From contig JADHNY010000031.1 of assembly GCA_016779265.1 (NCBI GenBank), positions 1-36,681 on the forward strand: 36,681 bases of DNA, read 5' to 3'. Origin of the DNA: Pirellulales bacterium. Its GTDB lineage: Bacteria > Planctomycetota > Planctomycetia > Pirellulales > UBA1268. Both the position numbers and the translations under genes were made by a program. The notes under the pieces were generated by a model that ran no database searches, had not been told where the DNA came from, and saw only the letters and a program-made list of their open reading frames with translations. Shown in pieces: positions 16,315 through 24,555 of this stretch; position 1 is the stretch's first letter; the number at the start of each line of letters is the position of its first letter.

Positions 16315-18366
16315 TTATGCGAGGGCTTCTTTTGCCGCCGCGGCAATGCCGTCTGCTGTGATTCCGAACTGGGTGTAGAGCTGGCCGGCAGGGGCCGAGG
16401 CACCAAAGCTGTCCATGCCGATAAAGCGGCCGCAGCGACCTATCCAGCGTTCCCAGCCGAAGCTGCAGCCAGCCTCACAGGCAACGCGGGCAGTGATCTT
16501 CCGCGGCAGCACTTCCTCACGGTAGGCCGCGTCTTGCGCCGCAAAACGGTCCCAGCTTGGCATGCTGACCACACGAGCTCGCACGCCTTCGTCAGCAAGC
16601 TGCTTGGCAGCAGCGAGGCAGAGCCCAACTTCACTGCCGGTGCCAATCAGAATGCACTGAGGATCGCCGCCCTCCGGTTCCTGGAGGATGTAGGCTCCAC
16701 GCGCGGTGCCCGATGCATCCCCCATCTCGCTTCGGTCGAGCGTCGGCAGGCCTTGGCGGGAGAGCACGATCACCGCTGGCCGATGTGGCTCCTGCATGAC
16801 CGTTCGCCAGGTCTCGGCCACCTCGTTGGCATCCGCAGGGCGGTAGACCGACAGGCCAGGAACAGCGCGGGCGCTGGCGAGCTGCTCGATTGGCTGGTGG
16901 GTTGGACCATCCTCGCCGAGGCCGATCGAGTCGTGCGTCAGCACGTAGATCACGCCCAGCTCCCCAAGCGCCGAAAGCCGCAGCGAGGGCTTGAGGTAAT
17001 CGAAGAATACAAAGAACGTCGCCACGTAGGGACGCAGGCCACACAGCGCCATACCGTTGGCAGCTGCAGCCATGCCGTGTTCGCGAATGCCGAAGTGGAA
17101 GTTGCGACCGGCGTAGTCAGCCGGGCCAAAGTCTCCCTCGCCCTTCACAAAGGTCATCGTTGAGGGAGCCAGGTCGGCTGAGCCACCGACAAGCCACGGC
17201 ACCTTGGGACTGATCGCAGAGAGCACCTGGCCACTGGAGACGCGACTGGCAAGTCCCTTGGCGTCTGCTGGGAATGCAGGGATCGCCGCTTCCCAGCCAG
17301 CGGGAAGTTCTCCTGACAGCAGGCCGTCGAGCTCGCCGCTCAGTTCGGGGTGGGCCTTGGCGTGGGCGGCACGGGTGGCCTGCCAGGCTTCACGAGCAGC
17401 GTTCCCACGGCTGCCGAAGGTTTCGGCAAAGCGAGCCGGCACCGTCTCTGGCACCACAAACGAGGCATCGGGCGACCAGCCATACGCCTCCTTGGCACCA
17501 CGAATCTCTTCGGCACCGAGTGGCGCTCCGTGCGAGGAGTGTGAGCCAGCCTTCGTCGGTGCTCCGAAGCCGATCACACTCTTGACGATCACCAGGGTTG
17601 GCTTCTCGTGCTGACCGCGAAACGCGTTGAGTGCACGCTGCAGGGCAGTGGTGTCGTTGGCATCGTCGACCCGTTCGATATGCCAGCCGAGTCCCTCAAA
17701 CCGCATGGCGACATCTTCCGTGAAGGCCAAGTCCGTGTCGCCTTCGATCGTGATTCGGTTGTCGTCATAGATCCAGCAGAGGTTCGACAGCTTGAGGTGG
17801 CCAGCCATGGAAGCGGCTTCTGAAGCCACGCCTTCCATCAGGTCTCCGTCGCTGCAGAGCACATAGGTGTCGTAGTCGAAAAGCTCCTGCCCAGGCTGGT
17901 TGTAGCGGGCTGCCATCCACTTCGCAGCCATCGCCATGCCGACTGAGTTGCCGCAGCCTTGGCCAAGAGGACCGGTGGTGGTCTCGATGCCCGAGGTCAT
18001 ATGGTGCTCGGGGTGGCCTGCGCAGACGCTGTCGAGCTGGCGGAAGCTGCGGATGTCGTCGAGGCTCACCGCGGCATTATCGCTCCCAGCTCGGCGGATG
18101 CCCGCGAGATGAATCAGCGAGTAGAGCAGCATCGACGCATGGCCGCAGGAAAGCACAAAGCGGTCACGATTGGGCCAGGCAGGATCTGCTGGGTCGTAGC
18201 GGAGGAAGTCCTTCCAGACGGTGTAGGCCACTGGGGCGAGTGCCATCGGGGTGCCCGGATGGCCGCTGTTGGCCGCTTCGACGGCGTCCATCGAGAGGGT
18301 GCGGATGGTATCGATGGCCAGCTGATCGACATCAGACGCGCGAGGGACAGCGTTGGGCTGAGTCAT
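16315..18366 (-). CDS. tkt: Transketolase
   Basis: This is a 683-residue transketolase of normal length. It moves two-carbon ketol units between sugar phosphates in the pentose phosphate pathway with thiamine diphosphate and a divalent metal. Motifs seen: GHPGTPMALAP (30s), GPLGQGCGNSVGMAMAAK, the thiamine-diphosphate/metal site CSDGDLMEGVASEAAS with YDDNRITIEGD, HSSHGAPLG, the catalytic-Glu region FGIREHGMAAAANG, and THDSIGLGEDGPTHQP. The start ATG 18366 is preceded by GGAG with 5 nt spacing; a longer frame to 18456 lacks support. It lies 104 bp downstream of the anti-sigma-like gene on the same strand, so linkage to the sigma operon is possible but not shown. Confidence 0.97.
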   Translation of the reverse strand: MTQPNAVPRASDVDQLAIDTIRTLSMDAVEAANSGHPGTPMALAPVAYTVWKDFLRYDPADPAWPNRDRFVLSCGHASMLLYSLIHLAGIRRAGSDNAAVSLDDIRSFRQLDSVCAGHPEHHMTSGIETTTGPLGQGCGNSVGMAMAAKWMAARYNQPGQELFDYDTYVLCSDGDLMEGVASEAASMAGHLKLSNLCWIYDDNRITIEGDTDLAFTEDVAMRFEGLGWHIERVDDANDTTALQRALNAFRGQHEKPTLVIVKSVIGFGAPTKAGSHSSHGAPLGAEEIRGAKEAYGWSPDASFVVPETVPARFAETFGSRGNAAREAWQATRAAHAKAHPELSGELDGLLSGELPAGWEAAIPAFPADAKGLASRVSSGQVLSAISPKVPWLVGGSADLAPSTMTFVKGEGDFGPADYAGRNFHFGIREHGMAAAANGMALCGLRPYVATFFVFFDYLKPSLRLSALGELGVIYVLTHDSIGLGEDGPTHQPIEQLASARAVPGLSVYRPADANEVAETWRTVMQEPHRPAVIVLSRQGLPTLDRSEMGDASGTARGAYILQEPEGGDPQCILIGTGSEVGLCLAAAKQLADEGVRARVVSMPSWDRFAAQDAAYREEVLPRKITARVACEAGCSFGWERWIGRCGRFIGMDSFGASAPAGQLYTQFGITADGIAAAAKEALA

Positions 18367-18463
18367 GGTTTCTCCGAGGGTTTTGCTGTTTTCCCGCGGA
18401 GTGTACGTGTGTTTTGAGGGCACCGTCAACGAACGTTCGCCAGGCCCCCGTCCCACGCTTGCA

Positions 18464-18509
18464 GCCGTGATTACGGCCGGTGATGACTCCCTCCGATGGC
18501 GGAGTCATC
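18464..18509 (-). other. Two hairpins around the stop of the anti-sigma-like gene
   Basis: GATGACTCC (18482-18490) pairs with GGAGTCATC (18501-18509) within the last codons, and GCCGT-GATT-ACGGC (18464-18477) has the TAA stop reaching into its loop. No T-run follows, so this could be a weak or Rho-dependent end, or an mRNA-stabilising structure before the transketolase gene. Confidence 0.35.
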
Positions 18510-19562
18510 GATGTCGACCCCTGCAGCGATGTTGCCGTCATGATTGTGATAGAGATGGTCACGGTCTGCGGCAAACGTGGGGTCGAAGACCCGTTGCACC
18601 CGGCCATCCTCAAACAGAATGTGATGCAACCCCGACGGATGGTTGACCGCGTGAAGCCCGTGGTCTGCCGGTGCGTCGGCCATGATTGGATGGTGGCCAC
18701 GACGGCTGTCGCGAATCGGCTGCAGGCTTCCGGTCTCGTCGCGATGGCCGAGGGTGTAGCCGAAGTCGCCTCCCATCTGTCGCACGAGCATCTCTAGCCG
18801 TGCGGTCCCCACGGCCTCTTCGAGCTCTTCAACACTCGGGATGCGGAACGTGCCACTGTTGGAGAGGGCACTTCCTGGCACCAGCAGCGTGCCGTCGTCG
18901 CTACGAAGGCGATGCTCAGCGACAAGGGTTGGAGCGTAGAGGCCAGCTCGTGAGAGAGGCCCGCTCGCCGGAGGTGTGGGGTATTCACGGTGGGTGTCGG
19001 CATAGCCGTGGAGCGAACCGGAGAGAACGCCGAGCTTCCGTTCGACCCGTCTCGTGCGGGAGTCTTCGATGCTGTCCAGAAGAAGCGGAGCAAGAAGCAC
19101 CATCGCAGCGATTGCAGTGGCCGCCATGATGACTCTGTCGACAAACGAGCGTGTGGCTGGAATGACAGCTGGGGCCGGCTCGGGCGAGAGTGCAGGAGCG
19201 ACGATCGGGGGTTCTTCAACAGCGGCCTGAATCGTGGCGGCTGCTGCTGCTTGAGAACGGACAAACGTCAACGTCCTGCTGGCGAGGCCAGCCGGGACAG
19301 GCTCGGGTGCTCGGTCAAACTCCAGCGGGGCAAGCCCTGTACGCAGCACCGCAAGCTGCTCCTCCAGACGCTGCCCCTCCAGGCTACGGGCAGGCAAGCT
19401 CCCTCGAGGAGTGGAGGCCGCGTCTGGCGTCCCCTCGCCTTCACGCGATTGAGCATCGCTCGAGGAACTCCCACCGGAGGGGCTGCCGAGGGCTTTCGAC
19501 ACGCGTGAGGCTTCGTCGGTTTCCAACGCACCGAGGAGATAGCCAACTAGGTCGTCTTGCAT
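18471..19562 (-). CDS. Anti-sigma-factor-like membrane protein with prepilin-style DG motif
   Basis: The protein has 363 residues. The N-terminus DDLVGYLLGALETDEASRV matches the start typical of planctomycete anti-sigma proteins, but it lacks the HXXXCXXC zinc motif. A Ser/Gly- and Pro/Ala-rich cytoplasmic region leads to one helix (VIMAATAIAAMVLLAPLLL, about residues 146-164). The extracytoplasmic part (about 165-363) resembles the C-terminal region of planctomycete prepilin-like proteins: HPSGLHHILFEDGRVQRVF parallels the LFADGHV motif of the two prepilin-like genes at the other end of the window. It sits 184 bp downstream of the ECF sigma gene, so it is the probable regulator of that factor. 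A role as sensor is inference. Confidence 0.75.
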   Translation of the reverse strand: MQDDLVGYLLGALETDEASRVSKALGSPSGGSSSSDAQSREGEGTPDAASTPRGSLPARSLEGQRLEEQLAVLRTGLAPLEFDRAPEPVPAGLASRTLTFVRSQAAAAATIQAAVEEPPIVAPALSPEPAPAVIPATRSFVDRVIMAATAIAAMVLLAPLLLDSIEDSRTRRVERKLGVLSGSLHGYADTHREYPTPPASGPLSRAGLYAPTLVAEHRLRSDDGTLLVPGSALSNSGTFRIPSVEELEEAVGTARLEMLVRQMGGDFGYTLGHRDETGSLQPIRDSRRGHHPIMADAPADHGLHAVNHPSGLHHILFEDGRVQRVFDPTFAADRDHLYHNHDGNIAAGVDIDDSAIGGSHHRP

Positions 19563-19708
19563 GGTCAGGCTCGTTCTGGTCGAGAGGCGTGCGTCATGAA
19601 GCGTGTCACTACTGGCGTGTCCGTTGCATGCTGAGGTTCTGCTCAGACCTGGCTGGATGTCGTGTTTCCTCGGGTGGTGAACGCACTCAGGCCGAGTGAC
19701 GCGGTGGC

Positions 19709-19757
19709 ATCATGCTCCACGCTGTCATCACGTTCCACACCGCCCATCATGTTCCAC
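19709..19757. repeat. Three 12-bp direct repeats between sigma and anti-sigma genes
   Basis: ATCATGCTCCAC (19709-19720), ATCACGTTCCAC (19727-19738) and ATCATGTTCCAC (19746-19757) start 18 and 19 bp apart. The third overlaps the last codons and stop of the sigma gene. On the transcript each reads GTGGARCRTGAT. They could be binding sites or the remnant of a small duplication of the sigma gene's 3' end. Confidence 0.7.
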
Positions 19758-20412
19758 ACTGAGTTGTCCATGATTCGTTGAGTTTGATCAGTGCCGAATG
19801 CAAGCGGCTCTTCACGGTTCCTACAGGAATCCCCAACGCATCAGCCGCTTCGCGATACTTCAGGCCTTGGTGGTAGACCAGCAGCAAGGTGGCACGCAGC
19901 TGGTCGGGAAGGTCATCGACCGCCGACCGAACCCACGCCTTCGCCTCTTCCTGTTCGAATCGCTGTGCGGCGGTTGGGTCGTTGCCCGCCAGAACCTCCA
20001 CCAGAGCCGCGACATCATCGTCGCCGCGACGGTTGTCCAAGCTCACCATGCGGTGTCGCTTGTTGCGTCGTTGCGCATCGATGGCCTGGTTGGTGGCGAT
20101 TGTGTAGAGCCACGGTCGGAATCGCCGGCCTTGCTCGAACTGCTCCTTTTTCAGGTAGATCTGAAGAAAAGTTGCCTGAAACACGTCCTCCGCCATCTCG
20201 GCCTGTCCGAGATACCGACGGAGATAGTTGAACAGTTCACGCTCGTAGCGATGCAGAAGTGCCTCGAAAGACGCCTCATCACCACTCTCACAGAACTGCT
20301 CGAGCAGGGCCTCATCGGTCGGGCCAGAAGACTCGACAGACGATGCCTGCCAGGCAGACCCACCCCCCTGGGTTGGTTGATTCCGTCCCGATTGGGCGGG
20401 CAGGTCATGCAC
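19747..20412 (-). CDS. ECF-type RNA polymerase sigma factor
   Basis: This is a 221-residue sigma-70-family ECF factor. Region 2 is clear: FEALLHRYERELFNYLRRYL, AEDVFQATFLQIYLKKEQF and RFRPWLYTIATNQAIDAQRR. Region 4 has LPDQLRATLLLVYHQGLKYREAADALGIPVGTVKSRLHSAL with the helix-turn-helix. Region 3 is absent, as expected. The GTG at 20412 is chosen because GAGGA lies 7 nt upstream; an open frame to 20544 adds 44 residues without sigma features. The first 35 residues are low-complexity. The anti-sigma-like gene follows on the same strand after an unusually long 184-bp spacer. Confidence 0.93.
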   Translation of the reverse strand: MHDLPAQSGRNQPTQGGGSAWQASSVESSGPTDEALLEQFCESGDEASFEALLHRYERELFNYLRRYLGQAEMAEDVFQATFLQIYLKKEQFEQGRRFRPWLYTIATNQAIDAQRRNKRHRMVSLDNRRGDDDVAALVEVLAGNDPTAAQRFEQEEAKAWVRSAVDDLPDQLRATLLLVYHQGLKYREAADALGIPVGTVKSRLHSALIKLNESWTTQCGT

Positions 20413-20478
20413 GGACTCTTCCTCGTTACGCAGCTGGCCGGAAAAAGGTTCAGTAGGAATCTCGACGAAACTTAGGGC

Positions 20479-20506
20479 AGTATAGCCAGATGTGCGGGAA
20501 TTCCCG
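20479..20506 (-). promoter_or_regulatory. Palindrome and -10 box upstream of the sigma gene
   Basis: A perfect 12-bp palindrome CGGGAATTCCCG (20495-20506) lies 10 bp upstream, on the - strand, of TATACT (20484 to 20479), about 70 bp before the sigma start. GGAATT inside the palindrome resembles the GGAA core of many ECF -35 elements, so it could be an operator, an autoregulated promoter, or both. The spacing is not decisive. Confidence 0.4.
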
Positions 20507-20610
20507 GAACTGGAGACTATGGCTGAAACTGACGGGCCAGCCACGCTCCCCTTGCGTGGGGGCTCTGCTGCAGTGGGCGGCCGCCAGTTCTCAATCAGGA
20601 GGGGGCGGCG

Positions 20611-22497
20611 TTAGAACGCGGTCTCTGCAGGCTCGAGGATCGCTTCCTTCGAATCGCTCTCAGCATTTTGTGGGGCCGGGAACGCGCGGCTCGGGTCGAG
20701 GCCAGCTGCGTCTGCATGCGATGACAGTGTCGTACTCAAAGCCGGCCAAGTCCTTTCTCGTAAGGAATCAGGGGCCCAAGCCCAGATTCGAGCTCGGACG
20801 AGCACGGGGTTGGCTTCCTGCTTCATGGCGCTCTCAAACGACGCGTCGACGAGTTCGGGAAATGGAGGAAGCCGAGCCTCTTTATTGACGGTCGCGTTCG
20901 ATAGCGAAGATTCCCCATACCGCCTGTCATAGATATCGAACGCGATTTTGACAAACCGGTTGAAGGTGTCGAGCCTCCCCTTGGCGAGTCCGTCGAGCAT
21001 CGCCCGTTGGACCATGGCATCAAGAAACTGACGTGTGTTGGAAACATCAATGTCCATTACAGAACTCAGGCGTAGAGCAAGAAAGCCCTCGAGTCCTTCG
21101 CTATACAGCGGCTGATTTCCTCTCCCGCTGCCCTCGGCAATTTTTTTTGCTTTCGCGAAGCAGCCCGTTGCCTGGGCTTCGTCACCGTAGAGAAACGAGA
21201 AAACCGTTGCTTCGTGGAGAAAACTTTCATATCCATCGAGGAGATCTGCCATCTCAGCCCTGCCAAACTCGCCGGCCGAAACGCCCCCAGCTGAGTTCAT
21301 GAGGCGAACCGCCTCCTGCATCCCTCGCTCGTAGCCATCGATGAATCGCGGATCTGGAAGAATGTCGATCCGGTCAGCGAGTGGGTCAAACTCAATCCGG
21401 CCGGTCCTCATCAACTGACGGAGGGTAATCAACCTGGTGCGGATCGCCATCAGTTCATTCACGTCCTCACGGCGAAGCATCTCCTGACTGAGGCTGAGCG
21501 CTAACTCAGACCAGTAAATACCATGGGCATTCGGGTGCGCCCAATCGAGGGGGCCATACCTCTCCATCTGCTCAAGCATGAACCCAGGGTCCATGTGATA
21601 GCGATCGATAAGGAGGCGTTTCTGTAAATGTGGAACGATGACCTCAAAGATTGTGCTGGCCTCCGCAGGGTTTTCGAGCAGACTGCCCAAAAGCTCTCGG
21701 TTTGTACCGCTTGGAAGGACGTTGCCCTCTCGAATTTTGGCATCGATGGAGCCAGTGTAGAGGATGACTCTTCCTAGCATTCTCAGAAGCTTTTCGTCTG
21801 GTTGTTCGCCGTGGTTTGAGAGAACGGCAATGGCAGCCTCAACAGCCGGATCGTTGTTGAGCTCATTTAGCGAATCAGCTGCATCAACAATCTTTCGAAA
21901 GCGTTCGAGTGCATCCTCGGTTGATCTACCGCCGGTGGTATCGCCGAGAGCTTCTCTAAACTCCCGAGCAAGTCTTGCTTTGTAATACCAGTGCTCTCGG
22001 TCCAGTTTGCCGCCAATCTTATGGAAGAAAATCCAAGAAAGCTCTGACGGAAGCCGGGCATCCTTGGGATTCAGAGGAATGCCACGGGACCGAAGCAGTT
22101 CGACACCGCGAGTGATCCATCCCCAACGTTCCTCAGGCAGAGCAGTCGTGACAGATATGTTGTAGGCAAGGTTCCAGGCTTGGAATGCCCATACTTTAGG
22201 GAAGCGGGGCTGGAGTGCTGTGATCCATTGGCTGATGGTCTGAGCCTCGAAAAACTGTCCGCTATCCTGCAAGGCATCTGCGCGAGCCCACAAAAAGTCG
22301 ACAGCAAGGCCCCGGAATGTTCCCAGGGCAGCAGTTGTTAAGGCGACGTTGGGGGGCATTCCGCGAGTGCCCGCCATTGAGACGACGAGGTCGAGTTCTT
22401 GTCTTTGGCTTGCGATAGATCGGCTAGTGAAAGAAGCCGCCGACATGCTTGCCAACAAAACAATGCATGCAATGACCTCAACGATACGATCCGGCAT
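20611..22497 (-). CDS. Secreted or anchored TPR-like protein of an ABC operon
   Basis: This is a 628-residue protein with one N-terminal hydrophobic helix (VIACIVLLASMSAASFTS, about residues 7-24); the rest is predicted outside the cytoplasm and helical. The part LGTFRGLAVDFLWARADALQ, then QWITALQPRFPKVWAFQAWNLAYNISV, reads like a degenerate tetratricopeptide solenoid. I associate this sequence type with planctomycete genomes, next to an ABC-2 permease. It follows the permease gene by 12 bp and is last in the cluster. A role as periplasmic partner of the transporter is inference from position. The C-terminus (last 40 residues) is low-complexity. Confidence 0.8.
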   Translation of the reverse strand: MPDRIVEVIACIVLLASMSAASFTSRSIASQRQELDLVVSMAGTRGMPPNVALTTAALGTFRGLAVDFLWARADALQDSGQFFEAQTISQWITALQPRFPKVWAFQAWNLAYNISVTTALPEERWGWITRGVELLRSRGIPLNPKDARLPSELSWIFFHKIGGKLDREHWYYKARLAREFREALGDTTGGRSTEDALERFRKIVDAADSLNELNNDPAVEAAIAVLSNHGEQPDEKLLRMLGRVILYTGSIDAKIREGNVLPSGTNRELLGSLLENPAEASTIFEVIVPHLQKRLLIDRYHMDPGFMLEQMERYGPLDWAHPNAHGIYWSELALSLSQEMLRREDVNELMAIRTRLITLRQLMRTGRIEFDPLADRIDILPDPRFIDGYERGMQEAVRLMNSAGGVSAGEFGRAEMADLLDGYESFLHEATVFSFLYGDEAQATGCFAKAKKIAEGSGRGNQPLYSEGLEGFLALRLSSVMDIDVSNTRQFLDAMVQRAMLDGLAKGRLDTFNRFVKIAFDIYDRRYGESSLSNATVNKEARLPPFPELVDASFESAMKQEANPVLVRARIWAWAPDSLRERTWPALSTTLSSHADAAGLDPSRAFPAPQNAESDSKEAILEPAETAF

Positions 22498-22509
22498 GAC
22501 GATGCTCGC

Positions 22510-24555
22510 TCAAGTAGTCGAGGGGAGGAGGTCACGCCGGGCAAGTCCTGCCCAGCCGACCAAGCCAAATCCGAGAGGATAAGCGACGCCTATGAGCGCA
22601 CAACAAGCGACAAGGTCGTTTAGCGGAAAGAGAAGGCCATTTGCGACGCTTCCGATGGCGTCGTAGTTGGAAAACGCTGGCAGGATGGCAAGAACAAAGT
22701 CAGTCACAAATCCTAAGAGCATTCTCCCTGCTTCGTAGAAGCGGCCAGAAAGAAAGAGTTCCCATGCGGCGGACATCCGCCCCATCACGACCCCGAGAAA
22801 ACTGCCTGCGGCAATATTGTACTGCATCAGTGCGTCACGTATGAAGCCGCTGCCCATCGCGCCAAAATAAATAGAAAGTGCAAGTAGGAGTGCCGTGGAA
22901 GAGCCAAGGAAGCTTGCGGCAGCAATGCTGGCTGCGGCGACCAGCGAAAGCTTCATCCATATTACAGCAAGGCATTTGAGAACGTTGCCTCGGAAACTCC
23001 CTGCTCGGTACAAAAGGCGAAGCCCGTCTCCTGGTGAAAAGGTAATTGCACTTGGGATGGTTGCTCCCGCGGAAACGAGGTTCTTGTTCTCGAACGTGAT
23101 CTCAAGGTTGCCTTCTTCATCGATCACATCGGGTGGCAGACTAAAAATGTGGTCTGCCTGACTTGGGAGCGTTTGCGCGAGATGAACGCCATCCTGCATT
23201 GGCCATGGTCTGCCATTGAGCCACATGGCAAATCTCACCTCAGCGAGGTCGATCTCAACGTTATTGACTCGTGGCTTCAGCTGGAGTTGAAGTGGTGCGT
23301 TCCGTGCCTTTGCGGACTCTAAGTTATGGAAAACGTAGGTGGATACCATGTCTGGAGCGACGGTGTGCCAGGCCCAATCGTATTCGAAACGAACACGACT
23401 TCTAGCAGCGGCCGGGTTATTGCGAAAGTAGTCAGGGGCATCCTGTTCGAGTTTGTTGATTGCAGCTTCGATTGCTTGTTCACGCTCAGTTGGACTAGCA
23501 GGTGACGGGGTAACCGCAGTCCGCGCGGCGAGAATGTGCTGGTCGACGGCTTCACGATCAATAGCATCCGTCGCTTGAGTTCCGGCTAAGGTTTTGGCGA
23601 ACGTGTAGGTGCCTATGCCCGTAAGCCCAACGAGTATGAAGTTAAAAATCATCACGCCGAGCCATTTGCCAAGCAGGTATTCCCAACGCTGAAGCGGCTT
23701 TGCGAGCGTCATGTGAATGCGAAAAGATTCGATATCGCCACAAATACTGCTGCTTGTAAATACGATTGTCAGGAGTGATAGAATCAGGCTCGCGGAACCG
23801 AGGGACCAGGAGAGAAAAAACTGAACGCGGTACTCAAGCCGTTCGGTGTGATCAAGTGCGAGCGGGAGCGTGGGGATGAGAACGACAAGAAGCACAAGTA
23901 AGAGAAGAGCGGCCCGCATGCGGACAGCCTCATCGATGGTGACGCGTGCAACCGCGAAGGTTCCGTTAGGGGACGAGAGGAGTGCGCGGACGCCTGCAAG
24001 GCCGGCGAAACAACCGATTACCATGCCTGTAATGCCGGTAAATGCAGTTGCTAAGAGAAGTTGATCGTGCCTCGCGAGAAACGCGATGACTGCTGCGACG
24101 CCCGCAGTGCTCGTGAGCCAGGTCGCCAGTGGCCGGAGTTGTGGCGTGGACGAAAATGCCCTCCACGCGTGTCGGCCTGCGGCGGCAGCTGCAAAACCTA
24201 AAAAAAGTGTGCCGAGCGAGACACTGCCGAGCCGCACAGCAGCCTCTGCTGCAAGCTGGCCTGCCAGCAGAATGCTTAAAAACAATCCGGTGTGTCGCAG
24301 TGCCGATTCATTGCTGTTTTGCACAAAGAGGCCATGTGCCGAGATCGTTATGGCCAAGAAAAGCGTTGTGTAGCGAAGGGCATCGGCGGCCGATTTGCCT
24401 GCCTGGACTTCGAGGAGATGGGAAGCTGCCAGCCCAATAGCCGCAACAGCCACGAGCCAGATCAGGCTGCTGCGGAGATGAGGCCAAGAGATAAACTGGT
24501 TTCTCTGCCGTCGAGTCGTCACGATCTGCGTCGTTGAAGAGCTCATTTCAGTCAT
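22510..24555 (-). CDS. Large ABC-2 type permease
   Basis: The protein has 681 residues. The N-terminal third has about six hydrophobic helices. A further two-helix unit leads to the ABC-2 cytoplasmic signature SICGDIESFRIHMTLAKPLQ then RWEYLLGKWLGVMIFN. An extracytoplasmic insertion of about 190 residues follows (about 350-530), with soluble sequence including ARSRVRFEYDWAW and LEITFENKNLVSAG. The C-terminal part has four more helices. Because the N-terminal block is additional to a normal ABC-2 permease, this is an extended version. The gene overlaps the ATPase gene by 4 bp (ATGA at 24552-24555), so the pair is almost certainly one transporter. Confidence 0.9.
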   Translation of the reverse strand: MTEMSSSTTQIVTTRRQRNQFISWPHLRSSLIWLVAVAAIGLAASHLLEVQAGKSAADALRYTTLFLAITISAHGLFVQNSNESALRHTGLFLSILLAGQLAAEAAVRLGSVSLGTLFLGFAAAAAGRHAWRAFSSTPQLRPLATWLTSTAGVAAVIAFLARHDQLLLATAFTGITGMVIGCFAGLAGVRALLSSPNGTFAVARVTIDEAVRMRAALLLLVLLVVLIPTLPLALDHTERLEYRVQFFLSWSLGSASLILSLLTIVFTSSSICGDIESFRIHMTLAKPLQRWEYLLGKWLGVMIFNFILVGLTGIGTYTFAKTLAGTQATDAIDREAVDQHILAARTAVTPSPASPTEREQAIEAAINKLEQDAPDYFRNNPAAARSRVRFEYDWAWHTVAPDMVSTYVFHNLESAKARNAPLQLQLKPRVNNVEIDLAEVRFAMWLNGRPWPMQDGVHLAQTLPSQADHIFSLPPDVIDEEGNLEITFENKNLVSAGATIPSAITFSPGDGLRLLYRAGSFRGNVLKCLAVIWMKLSLVAAASIAAASFLGSSTALLLALSIYFGAMGSGFIRDALMQYNIAAGSFLGVVMGRMSAAWELFLSGRFYEAGRMLLGFVTDFVLAILPAFSNYDAIGSVANGLLFPLNDLVACCALIGVAYPLGFGLVGWAGLARRDLLPSTT

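Noticed and set aside
19798-20475. 225-residue + strand frame opposite the sigma factor
   Set aside because: Sigma regions 2 and 4 are intact on the - strand; this frame is a shadow.
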